Assembly: GCF_001421245.1 (NCBI RefSeq)
Contig: NZ_LMKE01000001.1
Span: 789,511-853,510 of the forward strand
Origin: Sphingomonas sp. Leaf10
GTDB taxonomy: Bacteria > Pseudomonadota > Alphaproteobacteria > Sphingomonadales > Sphingomonadaceae
Length of the DNA stretch: 64,000 nt
Direction: 5' to 3'
The notes under the pieces are model-generated. The model ran no database searches. It worked only from the letters and a program-made list of their open reading frames with translations, and had not been told where the DNA came from. The position numbers and the translations under genes are program-made. Below, in pieces: positions 19,141 through 27,961 of this stretch (positions are counted from its first letter, which is position 1; every line of letters starts with the position of its first letter).

Positions 19141-19992
19141 ATGATCGAACCGAGCACCCCATGGATTCCGATGACGTGGCCCGATCTGACGTCGCGGGTA
19201 CGAGCCGAGCCGGACCATATGTTTCGCTATGGAACAGATCAATTGCAATCGGTCGATCTGTGGCTGCCGTCCGGCGATCCGCCCGGATGCTGGCCCACCG
19301 TGGTGATGGTCCATGGCGGTTGCTGGCAGAGTTCGATCGCCGACCGGCGGCTGATGGACTGGGTCGCCGCCGATCTCCGCGCGGACGGAATCGCGGTGTG
19401 GAATATCGACTATCGCGGGGTCGATCGTGACGGCGGCGGCTATCCGGGGACGTTTTGCGATGCGGCGGCAGCGGTGGACCTGCTGCGCGAGCACGCTGAA
19501 GCGTGCCGGCTCGACCTTTCGCGGATCGTGGCGGTCGGGCATTCGGCGGGCGGCCATCTGGCGCTGTGGCTCGCCGCACGACATCGCCTGCCACGGCACA
19601 GCCCCTTGGCGACCGAGGATCCGCTGCCGATCGCGCATGTCGTTAGCCTGGGCGGCCTGCCCGATCTTGCCGCGGTGGAAGCAAGTCCCGACAATGGCTG
19701 CGGGACCAAGGTGATCGCGCAACTGGTCGGCGGCGACCGGCCGGATCGCTTCGCCGATACCTCGGTAGTGGAACTGCTCCCCGTCGGCGTACCGATCGAC
19801 CTGATCGACGGCGCGCAGGATCGCATCGTTCCCGCACACATGGCCCCCGCCTTTGCGGCGGCCGCGCAGGCAGCCGGCGACCGGGTCACGCAACGTCGGG
19901 TCGACGACACCGGCCATGTCGAACTGATCGCCCCCGGCACCACGGCATGGGCGGCAGCGAAGGCCGCGATCGCACGCGCACGGAAAGGCTGA
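19141..19992 (+). CDS. Alpha/beta hydrolase (esterase/formamidase-like)
   Basis: 283 residues, cytoplasmic. The oxyanion-hole motif HGG (residues 58-60, VMVHGGCWQ), the nucleophile elbow GHSAGG with Ser135 and the late acid and histidine (DLIDGAQDRIVPA; DTGHVELI) form the alpha/beta hydrolase set. The HGG...GHSAGG pattern is that of the hormone-sensitive-lipase and kynurenine-formamidase side of the family. No neighbouring tryptophan-degradation gene supports kynurenine, so the substrate is open. It is divergent from a TetR regulator, which probably represses it in response to a small molecule. Confidence 0.85.
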   Translation: MIEPSTPWIPMTWPDLTSRVRAEPDHMFRYGTDQLQSVDLWLPSGDPPGCWPTVVMVHGGCWQSSIADRRLMDWVAADLRADGIAVWNIDYRGVDRDGGGYPGTFCDAAAAVDLLREHAEACRLDLSRIVAVGHSAGGHLALWLAARHRLPRHSPLATEDPLPIAHVVSLGGLPDLAAVEASPDNGCGTKVIAQLVGGDRPDRFADTSVVELLPVGVPIDLIDGAQDRIVPAHMAPAFAAAAQAAGDRVTQRRVDDTGHVELIAPGTTAWAAAKAAIARARKG

Positions 19993-20112
19993 GGCACGAC
20001 CGATCCCGTCCCGCGGCGCGATTGCGTGGTCGGCTGCCTTGGGCTATGCGGCGGCTTTCTCCACCGGCCACGGGCATTCCCTTGGCCGGCCCGTTTCGTC
20101 GAAGGGAATCGC

Positions 20113-20892
20113 ATGGCTCGCCGCCGCCAGATCTACGAAGGCAAGGCAAAGATCCTGTACGAGGGTCCGGAACCGGGTACGCTGATCCAGTATTTCAAGG
20201 ACGACGCCACCGCCTTCAACGCCCAGAAAAAGGGTACGATCAACGGCAAGGGCGTGCTGAACAACCGGATTTCCGAGCATGTCTTCACGCTGCTCGGCAA
20301 TATCGGCGTGCCGACCCACTTCATCCGCCGCCTGAACATGCGCGAGCAGTTGATTCGTCAGGTCGAAATCGTCCCGATCGAGGTCGTGGTGCGCAACGTC
20401 GCTGCCGGCTCGCTGTCGAAGCGGCTGGGCATCGAGGAAGGCCAGCAGCTGCCGCGCACGATCGTCGAATATTATTACAAGGACGATGCGCTGGGCGATC
20501 CGATGGTGTCGGACGAACACATCCTGTGCTTCGGCTGGGCGGCGCAGGACGAACTGCACGAGATGGCCGACATGGCGATCCGCGTGAACGATTTCCTGTC
20601 GGGCCTGTTCGCCGGGATCGGCATCCGACTGGTCGACTTCAAGCTCGAATTCGGCCGCATCTGGGACAATGATTTCAGCCGGATCATTCTGGCCGACGAA
20701 ATCAGCCCCGATGGCTGCCGTCTGTGGGACATGACCACCAACGAGAAGCTCGACAAGGATCGCTTCCGTCGCGATCTGGGCGGCGAAGTCGAAGCCTATC
20801 AGGAAGTCGCACGCCGGTTGGGCCTGTTGCCCGAAGGCGCGGACTCGGCGGTGCTCGACCTCGAAACGCATCGCAAGAAGCGCGAGAAGTAA
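20113..20892 (+). CDS. purC: Phosphoribosylaminoimidazole-succinocarboxamide synthase (PurC)
   Basis: 259 residues from the ATG at 20113, which follows GAAGGGA by about six bases. PurC joins CAIR and aspartate with ATP in purine synthesis. Family motifs are [13 protein letters not shown] at the start, [20 protein letters not shown], and [10 protein letters not shown] before [13 protein letters not shown]. The length is normal. It stands alone, without other pur genes. A large inverted repeat begins 18 bases after its stop codon and may help end its transcript. Confidence 0.95.
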   Translation: MARRRQIYEGKAKILYEGPEPGTLIQYFKDDATAFNAQKKGTINGKGVLNNRISEHVFTLLGNIGVPTHFIRRLNMREQLIRQVEIVPIEVVVRNVAAGSLSKRLGIEEGQQLPRTIVEYYYKDDALGDPMVSDEHILCFGWAAQDELHEMADMAIRVNDFLSGLFAGIGIRLVDFKLEFGRIWDNDFSRIILADEISPDGCRLWDMTTNEKLDKDRFRRDLGGEVEAYQEVARRLGLLPEGADSAVLDLETHRKKREK

Positions 20893-20910
20893 GGCTGCGT
20901 TCGACTGAAT

Positions 20911-20999
20911 AACGTCACCCCAGTGCAGGCTGGGGTCTCTCTCGGCCCTGACGTTGCGGTGCCCAACAGCGAGACCTCAGCCTGCGCTGGGGTGACGTT
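20911..20999. repeat. Inverted repeat, dispersed family B (copy 1)
   Basis: Arms AACGTCACCCCAGTGCAGGC and the near-exact reverse complement ending at 20999 enclose about 35 bases; the inner parts GGGGTCTC and GAGACCTCA also pair. It is a diverged member of the same family as 21032-21135 and 55744-55840 (GTCA, a C-rich and GCAGGC core, then GTGACG). It is placed like a REP element, between purC and the acyl-CoA dehydrogenase gene. Confidence 0.75.
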
Positions 21000-21031
21000 T
21001 GTGTTTCAGGATGGATCACAACCGATCGCAA

Positions 21032-21135
21032 CGTCATCCCGGCGCAGGCCGGGATTCATGGATACGCGACGCCCACGGTAGCGCACCGCATCGGCAACAC
21101 CCCGTCCGTGGATCCCGGCCTGCGCCGGGATGACG
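21032..21135. repeat. Inverted repeat, dispersed family B (copy 2)
   Basis: Arms of about 25 bases, CGTCATCCCGGCGCAGGCCG at 21032 and its reverse complement ending at 21135, enclose a spacer of about 50 bases. This is the classic GTCATCCC-GGCGCAGGCC form of a REP-like element found in sphingomonad genomes. It lies 33 bases after copy 1, and 17 bases past the end of the acyl-CoA dehydrogenase gene. Confidence 0.8.
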
Positions 21136-21152
21136 GCTGTCTCGCTGGCCCC

Positions 21153-22955
21153 TCACCCCCGCGCGAACAGCGCCGGGTCGAGCGCCATGACCGCATCGGC
21201 CCCGCCCTCGATCTTCCTCCGCAGCGCGCCGGTGTCCGGGATGATCCGCTCGGCATAGAAGCGCGCGGTGACCCGCTTGCCCTCGACGAACTTCGGATCG
21301 CCCTCGCCCGACGCTGCCAGCGCCTCGGCGGCGGTCAGCATCCGCAGCCACATTAGCCCGGTCGCGACGATGCCCATGATGTGCATGTAGGAATGCGCGC
21401 CCGCGCCGACATGGTTCGGGTTCTGCATGCCGTTCCCCATGAACCACATGGTCGCCGCCTGCAGATCCTTGAGGCCCCGCTCCAGCCGCTCGGCGAAATC
21501 GCGCGTTGCTTCCGCCCCCTTTGCGGTCGCGATCTCTTCGCCGACGATGCGAAAGAAATGCTGGATCGCCCGGCCGCCATTCTGCGCCAGCTTGCGCCCG
21601 ACCAGATCCATCGCCTGCACGCCGTTGGTGCCTTCATAGATCATCGCGATCCGCGCATCGCGGACATATTGCTCCATGCCCCATTCGGCGATGTAGCCAT
21701 GGCCGCCATAGACCTGCTGCGCATTGGTCGCGACGTCATAACCCTTGTCGGTGCCATAGCCCTTGATCACCGGGGTCAGCAGCGACACGAGATCGTCGGC
21801 CAGCTCGCGCCTAGTCGCATCCTCGCTCATATGCGCCAGATCGACCTGCAACGCGCCCCACAGGCATAGCGCGCGCAGGCCTTCGGTCAGCGCCTTGCCC
21901 TCCATCAACATCCGCCGGACATCGGGGTGGACGAACAGCGTATCGGCCTTTTCGTCCGGTTGCGCCGGACCGGTCAGCGCCCGCCCCTGCCGCCGGTCGC
22001 CGGCATAGATGACCGCGTTCTGATACGCGGTCTCGGCAACGCCCAGCCCCTGCAAGCCGACGCCCAATCGCGCCGCGTTCATCATGATGAACATTGCAGC
22101 GAGACCCTTCATCTCCTCACCGACCAGCCAGCCCTTCGCCCCGTCATAGTTCATGACGCAGGTCGAATTGGCATGAATACCCATCTTGTGCTCGATCGAG
22201 CCGCAGGTGACCGGATTGCGGTCGCCCAGCGACCCGTCGTCGTTCACCAGGAACTTCGGCACGACAAACAGCGAAATCCCCTTCGAGCTTTCCGGCGCAC
22301 CCGGCGTCTTGGCAAGGACGAGGTGAATGATGTTGTCGGTCAGGTCATGCTCGCCCGACGAGATGAAGATCTTGGTGCCGGTGATCGCCCACGACCCGTC
22401 GTCGTTCGGCACCGCACGCGTCTTGATGAGACCCAGATCGGTGCCGCATTGCGGCTCGGTCAGGTTCATGGTGCCGCCCCATTCGCCCGACACCATCTTA
22501 GGCACATACATCGCCTGCTGTTCCGGCGAACCCTTGACCAGCAGCGCCGCGATCGCGCCGTGCGTCAGCCCCGGATACATGGCGAACGCCATGTTGGCGG
22601 AGATCAGATATTCCTCGAATGCGGTGGCGACGACATGCGGCATCGCCTGCCCGCCGAACGCCTCCGGCGCCGACAGCGTGCCCCAGCCCGATTCGACGAA
22701 CTGACGATAGGCGTCCTTGAACCCGTCGGGCGTCGTCACGCTGCCATCGGCATGGCGGGTGCAGCCCTGCTGGTCGCCGGAAGCATTCAGCGGGAACAGC
22801 ACCTCCGCCACAAAGCGGCCGCCCTCTTCCAGCACCGCCTCGACCGTATCCGGCGTGGCATTGGCGAAGCCGGGCAATGCGGCATGGTCGCCGATCTTGA
22901 GCACATGGTCGAGGATGAAGCGGGTGTCGCGGACCGGCGGGGTATAGCTTGGCAT
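21153..22955 (-). CDS. Acyl-CoA dehydrogenase (long form, DmdC-like)
   Basis: 600 residues, longer than classical acyl-CoA dehydrogenases (about 380) because of a C-terminal extension. It oxidises an acyl-CoA at C2-C3 with FAD. Core motifs are [47 protein letters not shown] and the catalytic-glutamate segment [14 protein letters not shown]. The size and the extension match the group that includes 3-methylmercaptopropionyl-CoA dehydrogenase and fatty-acyl-CoA dehydrogenases of alphaproteobacteria. The MerR regulator gene lies four bases upstream, which fits control by acyl-CoA or branched-chain substrate. Confidence 0.92.
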   Translation of the reverse strand: MPSYTPPVRDTRFILDHVLKIGDHAALPGFANATPDTVEAVLEEGGRFVAEVLFPLNASGDQQGCTRHADGSVTTPDGFKDAYRQFVESGWGTLSAPEAFGGQAMPHVVATAFEEYLISANMAFAMYPGLTHGAIAALLVKGSPEQQAMYVPKMVSGEWGGTMNLTEPQCGTDLGLIKTRAVPNDDGSWAITGTKIFISSGEHDLTDNIIHLVLAKTPGAPESSKGISLFVVPKFLVNDDGSLGDRNPVTCGSIEHKMGIHANSTCVMNYDGAKGWLVGEEMKGLAAMFIMMNAARLGVGLQGLGVAETAYQNAVIYAGDRRQGRALTGPAQPDEKADTLFVHPDVRRMLMEGKALTEGLRALCLWGALQVDLAHMSEDATRRELADDLVSLLTPVIKGYGTDKGYDVATNAQQVYGGHGYIAEWGMEQYVRDARIAMIYEGTNGVQAMDLVGRKLAQNGGRAIQHFFRIVGEEIATAKGAEATRDFAERLERGLKDLQAATMWFMGNGMQNPNHVGAGAHSYMHIMGIVATGLMWLRMLTAAEALAASGEGDPKFVEGKRVTARFYAERIIPDTGALRRKIEGGADAVMALDPALFARG

Positions 22956-22959
22956 CGGG

Positions 22960-23406
22960 TCAATCCTTCTCCGGGGGTGCGCCCTCTGCCGGGGCGCTCT
23001 GGTGCGGCAGCGCTTCGATCGTGGTTACGAAGTCGCTGAGTTCGGCGATCGCGGCATCGATATCGCGCCGCTGGTTTTCGAGCAGCGCGATCCGGTCGCG
23101 GCATTTCTGGACGGTGACCTGCCGCTGCACGACGCGACCGTCGCCGATATCGTACAGGTCGATCATCTCGCGAATGTCGGCGAGGCTGAACCCCACCCGC
23201 TTGCCGCGCAGGATCCAGGCGAGCCGCGCACGATCGCGCTGCGAATAGATGCGGGCAAGACCACGCCGTTCGGGCGCGATCAGTCCCTCGTCCTCGTAGA
23301 AGCGCAGCGTGCGGGCGGTGACCCCGAACTCGCCGCACAGGTCGGTGATCGAGAAGCGATCGGCTTCCCCGGACGACTCGGATAGACGGGCGGCGGCAGC
23401 TGTCAT
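22960..23406 (-). CDS. MerR-family transcriptional regulator (LiuR-like)
   Basis: 148 residues. The winged helix-turn-helix is at about 18-85 ([40 protein letters not shown]), followed by a coiled-coil dimer helix. The C-terminus lacks metal-binding cysteines apart from one (QKCRDR), so it is not a metal sensor. Its place next to an acyl-CoA dehydrogenase and the TTGACGT-type palindrome 20 bases before its start both match the LiuR group, which controls branched-chain amino-acid and fatty-acid breakdown. It probably regulates itself and the dehydrogenase as one transcript. Confidence 0.88.
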   Translation of the reverse strand: MTAAAARLSESSGEADRFSITDLCGEFGVTARTLRFYEDEGLIAPERRGLARIYSQRDRARLAWILRGKRVGFSLADIREMIDLYDIGDGRVVQRQVTVQKCRDRIALLENQRRDIDAAIAELSDFVTTIEALPHQSAPAEGAPPEKD

Positions 23407-23425
23407 GACCGCAACGCTAGTTTAC

Positions 23426-23443
23426 GTTGACGTGAACGTCAAC
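23426..23443. promoter_or_regulatory. MerR/LiuR-type operator candidate
   Basis: GTTGACGTGAACGTCAAC is a perfect 8-2-8 inverted repeat, 20 bases upstream of the MerR gene start. The flanking TTTAC lengthens the likeness to LiuR-type sites (TTTACGTxxACGTxAA). Its right end overlaps the stop codon of the EF-hand gene at 23439, so the promoter of merR must lie inside or just before the 3' end of that gene. Confidence 0.7.
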
Positions 23444-23900
23444 CTTCGTCAGCTGCTGCCGGAGCCGGCGGACAAACGGCCCGCTTCGCCGATTTTCGTT
23501 TCACCGCGGTCGTCGCGAATTCGGCGGCGTCCAGCGACCCGTCGCGCCCCTTGTCGGCGGTCGCGAACTTGGCCGTGGTCTTGACCGCCCACTCATCGAA
23601 GCTCAGCCGCCCGTCGCCATTGGTGTCGAGCTTCGCATAGGCCTTGCGCCGCGACGCCAGATATTCGTCGCGGGTGATGCGACCGTCGCGATCCTTGTCA
23701 TATCGATCGAACCGCTTCTGCTCGCGCGTCCGGGTCGCGGCTGCCGGCGGTTCGGGCAATTCCGCCTCGGCCGTCTGGCTAGCAGCAAAGGGCGCGGGCG
23801 GCGGCGGCAGCTTTTCGGTGGCGGCATCGCCGCGGAACAGGAACAGCCCGGCCGCGACCAGCGCCAATGCCGAGCCCACCCCCGCCAGGAACCGCCACAT
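23439..23900 (-). CDS. Membrane-anchored EF-hand calcium-binding protein
   Basis: 153 residues from the ATG at 23900. One N-terminal membrane anchor or uncleaved signal (LAGVGSALALVAAGLFLF, about 5-22), a proline-rich linker, then three EF-hand loops: DKDRDGRITRDE, DTNGDGRLSFDE and DKGRDGSLDAAE. The loop spacing is regular, so a compact calcium-binding unit outside the cytoplasm is likely. The function is unknown; many alphaproteobacteria carry such proteins. The stop codon lies inside the MerR operator. Confidence 0.85.
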   Translation of the reverse strand: MWRFLAGVGSALALVAAGLFLFRGDAATEKLPPPPAPFAASQTAEAELPEPPAAATRTREQKRFDRYDKDRDGRITRDEYLASRRKAYAKLDTNGDGRLSFDEWAVKTTAKFATADKGRDGSLDAAEFATTAVKRKSAKRAVCPPAPAAADEG

Positions 23901-23941
23901 CGCTCTACTCCCCGCTGCCCGCCGCCTGTATCGGCCAGCCC

Positions 23942-24613
23942 CTACCGCCCGGCAAGCCCGAACCAGGCGAGCCGCGCCGCACGCTTCGGTCCGCCCGGTG
24001 CCACCTGTGCCAGATCGAGCCGTGCGGACAGTGCCAGCAGGCCGAGCGGTCGCGCGACACCACCCAGCCGCGTCGCCAGCGCCGTCCGCGCGAGCGCGCC
24101 GGCCGTCTCCGCAACATTCCGGTCGTCGAGATGCTGCATCAGATCGGCCAGCGCCCATCCCTGTCCCAACGTCGCTGCCCGCCCGGCATCACCGCCGAGG
24201 ATCGCCGCCGCCAGCGCGAACAACTGCCCGCCCCGCTCCACACCAAAACGAGACAGCGCATCGCGATCGAGCGTCTCTTCCTCGATCAGGACCTCCCAGC
24301 CCTCGACCACCTTGGCCAGCGCGACGCCGGTCACGCCGCGCGGCAGCACCTGCTCGGCCAGCGCAGCCAGCACCGGCATGGCCGGCGGTGGCGCCTGATC
24401 GAGTTTCGCCAGCTGTTCGCGCCACCATGCCAGCCGGATCTGCCCGATCGCGGGCTGCGTCGTGGTGCGCATGACATCGGCAAGTGCCGCGTCGAGCGCG
24501 AGCAGTGCCGACAGCGCTGCACGCCGTCCATCGTCGGGCGCGTAGGCCAGTGCCAGCCTGCGTTCGGGATCGGGGATCGTTTCCATCGGCTCCGTCAGTG
24601 CGGGTCTTAACAT
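23942..24613 (-). CDS. Squalene/phytoene-synthase-like protein (degenerate)
   Basis: 223 residues, shorter than true squalene or phytoene synthases (about 280-300). IRLAWWREQL (about 59-68) is the typical family segment. The aspartate-rich motifs that bind the diphosphate-magnesium cluster are not seen: the first is absent and the second reads WALADLMQHLDDRN. It therefore resembles the NDUFAF6-like, probably non-catalytic branch, whose mitochondrial member helps complex I assembly. A link to the nuo genes of this window is only a guess. It lies 41 bases upstream of the EF-hand gene on the same strand. Confidence 0.7.
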   Translation of the reverse strand: MLRPALTEPMETIPDPERRLALAYAPDDGRRAALSALLALDAALADVMRTTTQPAIGQIRLAWWREQLAKLDQAPPPAMPVLAALAEQVLPRGVTGVALAKVVEGWEVLIEEETLDRDALSRFGVERGGQLFALAAAILGGDAGRAATLGQGWALADLMQHLDDRNVAETAGALARTALATRLGGVARPLGLLALSARLDLAQVAPGGPKRAARLAWFGLAGR

Positions 24614-24683
24614 TCCGTCAACCCTGTTCAGCTAGTCAAATGCATCGATTGCGTGGATTTGCGCAGCGTGGGGTGGGTGGGCG

Positions 24684-26669
24684 ATGATCGGACGCGGGTG
24701 GGACCGGGCACGACCGGGCGGCTTTCTGACGCGGCTGGCGCGCGACCGTACCGGCAACACACTGGCGATGATGGCCTTCGCGATGATCCCGCTGATCGGC
24801 ATGGTCGGTTCGGCGATCGATACCGCGCGGGTCTTCTACGTCAAGGTGCGCCTGCAACAGGCATGCGACGCGGGTGCGCTGGCCGGGCGCAAATTCATGA
24901 ACGGCACCGAATTCAACGATGCCGCCCGGCTACAGGCACAGGCATTCTTCGCCAATAATTTTCAGGCGGGGATGATGGCGTCGGCCGATCCAGCCTTCAC
25001 CCCGGTAAAGACCGATCAGGGTCAGGTCGCCGCCACCGCATCGGTCACCGTGCCGATGACGCTGATGCGGATGTTCGGCTTCGAACCCGTTACGGTCAGG
25101 GTCGCGTGCGAGGCGAAGCTCGAAATCCCCAATCTCGACGTCATGTTCGTGCTCGACACGACCGGATCGATGACCGACACCAACGCCGGTGACACCGCCG
25201 ACCGAATCACCGGTTTGCGTCAGGCGGTCATGAACTTCTACGACACGCTCGATCGCGCCAAAAAGCCGGGAACGCTGATCCGCTATGGCGCCGTTCCGTA
25301 TTCGTCGAACGTCAATGTCGGCATGTTGCTGCGGCCCGAATGGATGGTCGACAACGCCTATTACTAGTCCCGGAAATATGACGGCAGCACGACGACGACC
25401 GGCCCGGACACAATCGACAATGCCGATTACGTGGTCACGACCGGCGGGTGGCAGAAGAAGAGCGGCACGTCGGGAACGACCAAGACCTATGGCCAGCCGG
25501 AGAACTGCACCGCGCCGGCCAACAAATTGCAGACATCGCAGACTGAAACCGGATGGAAGTCCACGGGCAAGAACGACCGCAGCGAAACCAACACCTATAC
25601 CCGAACTCGAAGCGGCAGCAGCTATTCGGCAAAGGTCGTCAATGCCCGCTGTGAGATCACCGAAACCTGGTACCGCGACTATGTCGACACGCGGACCGAC
25701 AGTCGCGTTCCGAACCCGAACAAGGGCAAGACCAAACCGGGAACTCCGACAACGACCCACTATTATTGGTACGACAGGCTCCAGTGGAATGTTTCGGGCC
25801 TGAAGGGGTCGGGCGCCCGCATGGCGGGTGGCACCATCGAACTGCCCATCGCGGCCGAGGGCAAGATGCGCCAGATCACCTGGAATGCGCAGAACGCCTG
25901 TATCGAGGAGCGCAAGACCGTTGCGCAATCGACCTACGATACCATTCCCCAGGACGCCTATGACCTGAACGTCGATATGGTCCCCAATCCCAGTGATGAC
26001 GAAACCCGCTGGAAACCGTGGTTGCCGGGGGCGGTGTTCGCACGGGAAAGCTTCACCAAATGGTCGGTCCCGGGAATGCGGTCGAGTTCCAATTATCCGA
26101 ATTTGCAGGACGTGAACAACGGACAGAATGCCCCCTGCCCATCCCCGGCGCGCATGTTGCAGGCGTTCACCCAAGCCGAGATGCAAAGCTACGTCAACAG
26201 CCTGCAGGTCGGTGGCAAGACCCATCACGATATCGGCTTCCTGTGGGGGCTGCGCCTGATGTCGCGCGACGGCATCTTCAAGGACGAGAACAGCGCCGGG
26301 CTGAACGGCGGCAAGAATTCGCAACACCTGATATTCATGACCGATGGCGAGACCGATACCTACAACACGGTGTACGAAGCCTATGGCCTGTCGGGTCTCG
26401 ATCGACGGCGGACCACCGGTTTCACTTCCAACGACGCGCAGAACAAGGAGCAGAACACGATCGTCGCCAATCGCCTGCTCGCGCTGTGTCAGGTCGCGCG
26501 GCGCAAGGACATTACGGTCTGGGTCATCGCGTTCGGCACGACGCTAACCCCACTGCTGAGCGATTGCACGACCGAGGGGCGATCGTTCCAGGCGAGCAAT
26601 ACCGCGCAGCTCAACACCGCGTTCAGCAACATCGCCGCGCAGATCGCCAAGCTGCGGGTGTCGAAGTGA
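24684..26669 (+). pseudogene. TadG-type pilus/VWA protein interrupted by an in-frame TAG
   Basis: One reading frame of 662 codons from 24684 to 26669 contains a single internal stop, TAG at 25365-25367. The first part (227 residues) has a TadE/G-like N-terminal membrane helix (NTLAMMAFAMIPLIGMVGSA) and the first half of a von Willebrand A domain with the MIDAS motif DTTGSMTDT. The part after the stop continues in the same frame and supplies the rest: YNTVYEAYG, MTDGETD and the C-terminal helix. The sequence around the stop reads Y-Y-stop-S-R. As I recall, family members have YQSR there, so CAG to TAG is the simplest lesion. The product is broken unless there is readthrough. Two TadE-like genes follow. 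Confidence 0.85.
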
Positions 26670-27250
26670 TCGCCCGGCTGAACCGCGACCGGCGGGGGGC
26701 GACCTTCGTCGAATTCGCACTGCTTGCTCCGGTCCTGCTGCTGTTGCTGATGGGCCTGTTCGACCTCAGCTACCGGTCCTATGTGCAGGCGCTGCTGACC
26801 GGCGCGTTGCAGCAGGCCGCGCGCAACGGCACGCTGGAGGGTAATGCGACCACCTCCGCCGCCGCCGCGATCGACGAACAGGTCATCCGACAGGTTCGCC
26901 CCGTCGCCGCCAATCTCACCTGGACCAGCAAGCGTTCCTACTATCGCAACTATGACGGCGTCGACGCCGAACCGTTCGACGATGCCAACCGCAATAATAA
27001 ATATGATCCGGGCGAGTGCTTCACCGATATGAACGGCAATCGCCTGTGGGATGCGGACCCCGGCCTCGATGGTCAGGGTGGAGCGAACGACATCACGATA
27101 TATACCGTCGAGGTCACCTATCCCCGGCTGTTCCCGCTTACCGGACTGATGGGGCTGCCCCCCGACCAAAAAATATCGGCGACGAGCGCGCTGAAGAACC
27201 AGCCCTATGATACGCAGAGCACGGCGGCGGCGGAGCGGATATGCGGATGA
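26666..27250 (+). CDS. TadE-like pseudopilin-type protein with calcium-loop insert
   Basis: 194 residues from a GTG at 26666 that overlaps the tadG stop codon (GTGA). The N-terminus is a TadE-type helix after a short basic stretch (RRGATFVEFALLAPVLLLLL), in which the phenylalanine-glutamate at the cleavage-type site is kept. The C-terminal half holds two aspartate/asparagine loops (DANRNNKYDPGE; DMNGNRLWDADPG) that look like calcium-binding EF-hand or dockerin-type loops. TadE proteins are minor pseudopilins of Tad pili, but no tadA, tadB or tadC is in the window. Confidence 0.85.
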   Translation: MIARLNRDRRGATFVEFALLAPVLLLLLMGLFDLSYRSYVQALLTGALQQAARNGTLEGNATTSAAAAIDEQVIRQVRPVAANLTWTSKRSYYRNYDGVDAEPFDDANRNNKYDPGECFTDMNGNRLWDADPGLDGQGGANDITIYTVEVTYPRLFPLTGLMGLPPDQKISATSALKNQPYDTQSTAAAERICG

Positions 27251-27918
27251 CCATCGCCCGCACCCTCCGCGATCTGCGACAGGCCCGGCGCGGCGTCGCG
27301 ATGCTAGAATTCGCGCTTGCCCTGCCAATCGTCCTGCCGATCGGGCTGTATGCGATCGAACTGTGCAATTTCGGCATCCAGCAGTTGCGGCTCAGTCAGG
27401 CGACACAGACCCTTGCCGACAATATCTCGCGCGTCGGCGTCGACACCAACGCCGCGACGCAGCAGCTGCGCGAGGTCGACGTCAACGAGGTGATCGCCGG
27501 GTTGCGTCGGCAGACCGACGCATTGGGGCTGACCACCAATGGCCGCGTGACGATTTCCAGTCTGGAGCGGCGCGACGGAGCGCAATGGATTCACTGGCAA
27601 CGCTGCGTCGGGTTGAAGCGCGGTGCGGGCTATGATTCCAGCTTCGGCCGCGAAGGCGATGGCGGAACGTCGAACACGGCGTTCAAGGGCATGGGCGACC
27701 CTGCCAGGCCGGTGCAAGCTCCCGATCGTGCGGCGGTGATCTTCGTCGAGGTCAATTACGACTATCAGCCGCTGCTGACCGCGTTCTTCCTCGGCCAGCG
27801 CAAGGTGCAGCAGACCGCTGCCTTCATCGTCCGCGACAATCGCTTGCTGGAGGACGGGGTGGTCGATCCGACACCGCAAGCGAAGCAGCGCATGACCTGC
27901 GACCGCTACACCGTCTGA
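27241..27918 (+). CDS. TadE-like pseudopilin-type protein
   Basis: 225 residues. The TadE N-terminal segment is RRGVAMLEFALALPIVLPIG, followed by a helix and a mixed C-terminal domain with no recognised motif. The start overlaps the end of the preceding tadE by ten bases (a second ATG at 27247 is also possible), so tadG-tadE-tadE are one transcript. It ends at a strong hairpin shared with pdhB. These three genes are an orphan set; the rest of a Tad machine would be elsewhere or absent. Confidence 0.85.
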   Translation: MRMTIARTLRDLRQARRGVAMLEFALALPIVLPIGLYAIELCNFGIQQLRLSQATQTLADNISRVGVDTNAATQQLREVDVNEVIAGLRRQTDALGLTTNGRVTISSLERRDGAQWIHWQRCVGLKRGAGYDSSFGREGDGGTSNTAFKGMGDPARPVQAPDRAAVIFVEVNYDYQPLLTAFFLGQRKVQQTAAFIVRDNRLLEDGVVDPTPQAKQRMTCDRYTV

Positions 27919-27925
27919 CGGCGAC

Positions 27926-27954
27926 CGCCGCTGCGGGACCGTCCCGCAGCGGCG
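27926..27954. terminator. Bidirectional hairpin between the tad genes and pdhB
   Basis: A perfect 13-base-pair stem (27926-27938 with 27942-27954) with a three-base loop lies between the convergent tadE and pdhB ends. There is no T-run on either side, so it is a hairpin of terminator type rather than a textbook terminator. Confidence 0.65.
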
Positions 27955-27961
27955 TCGTTCG

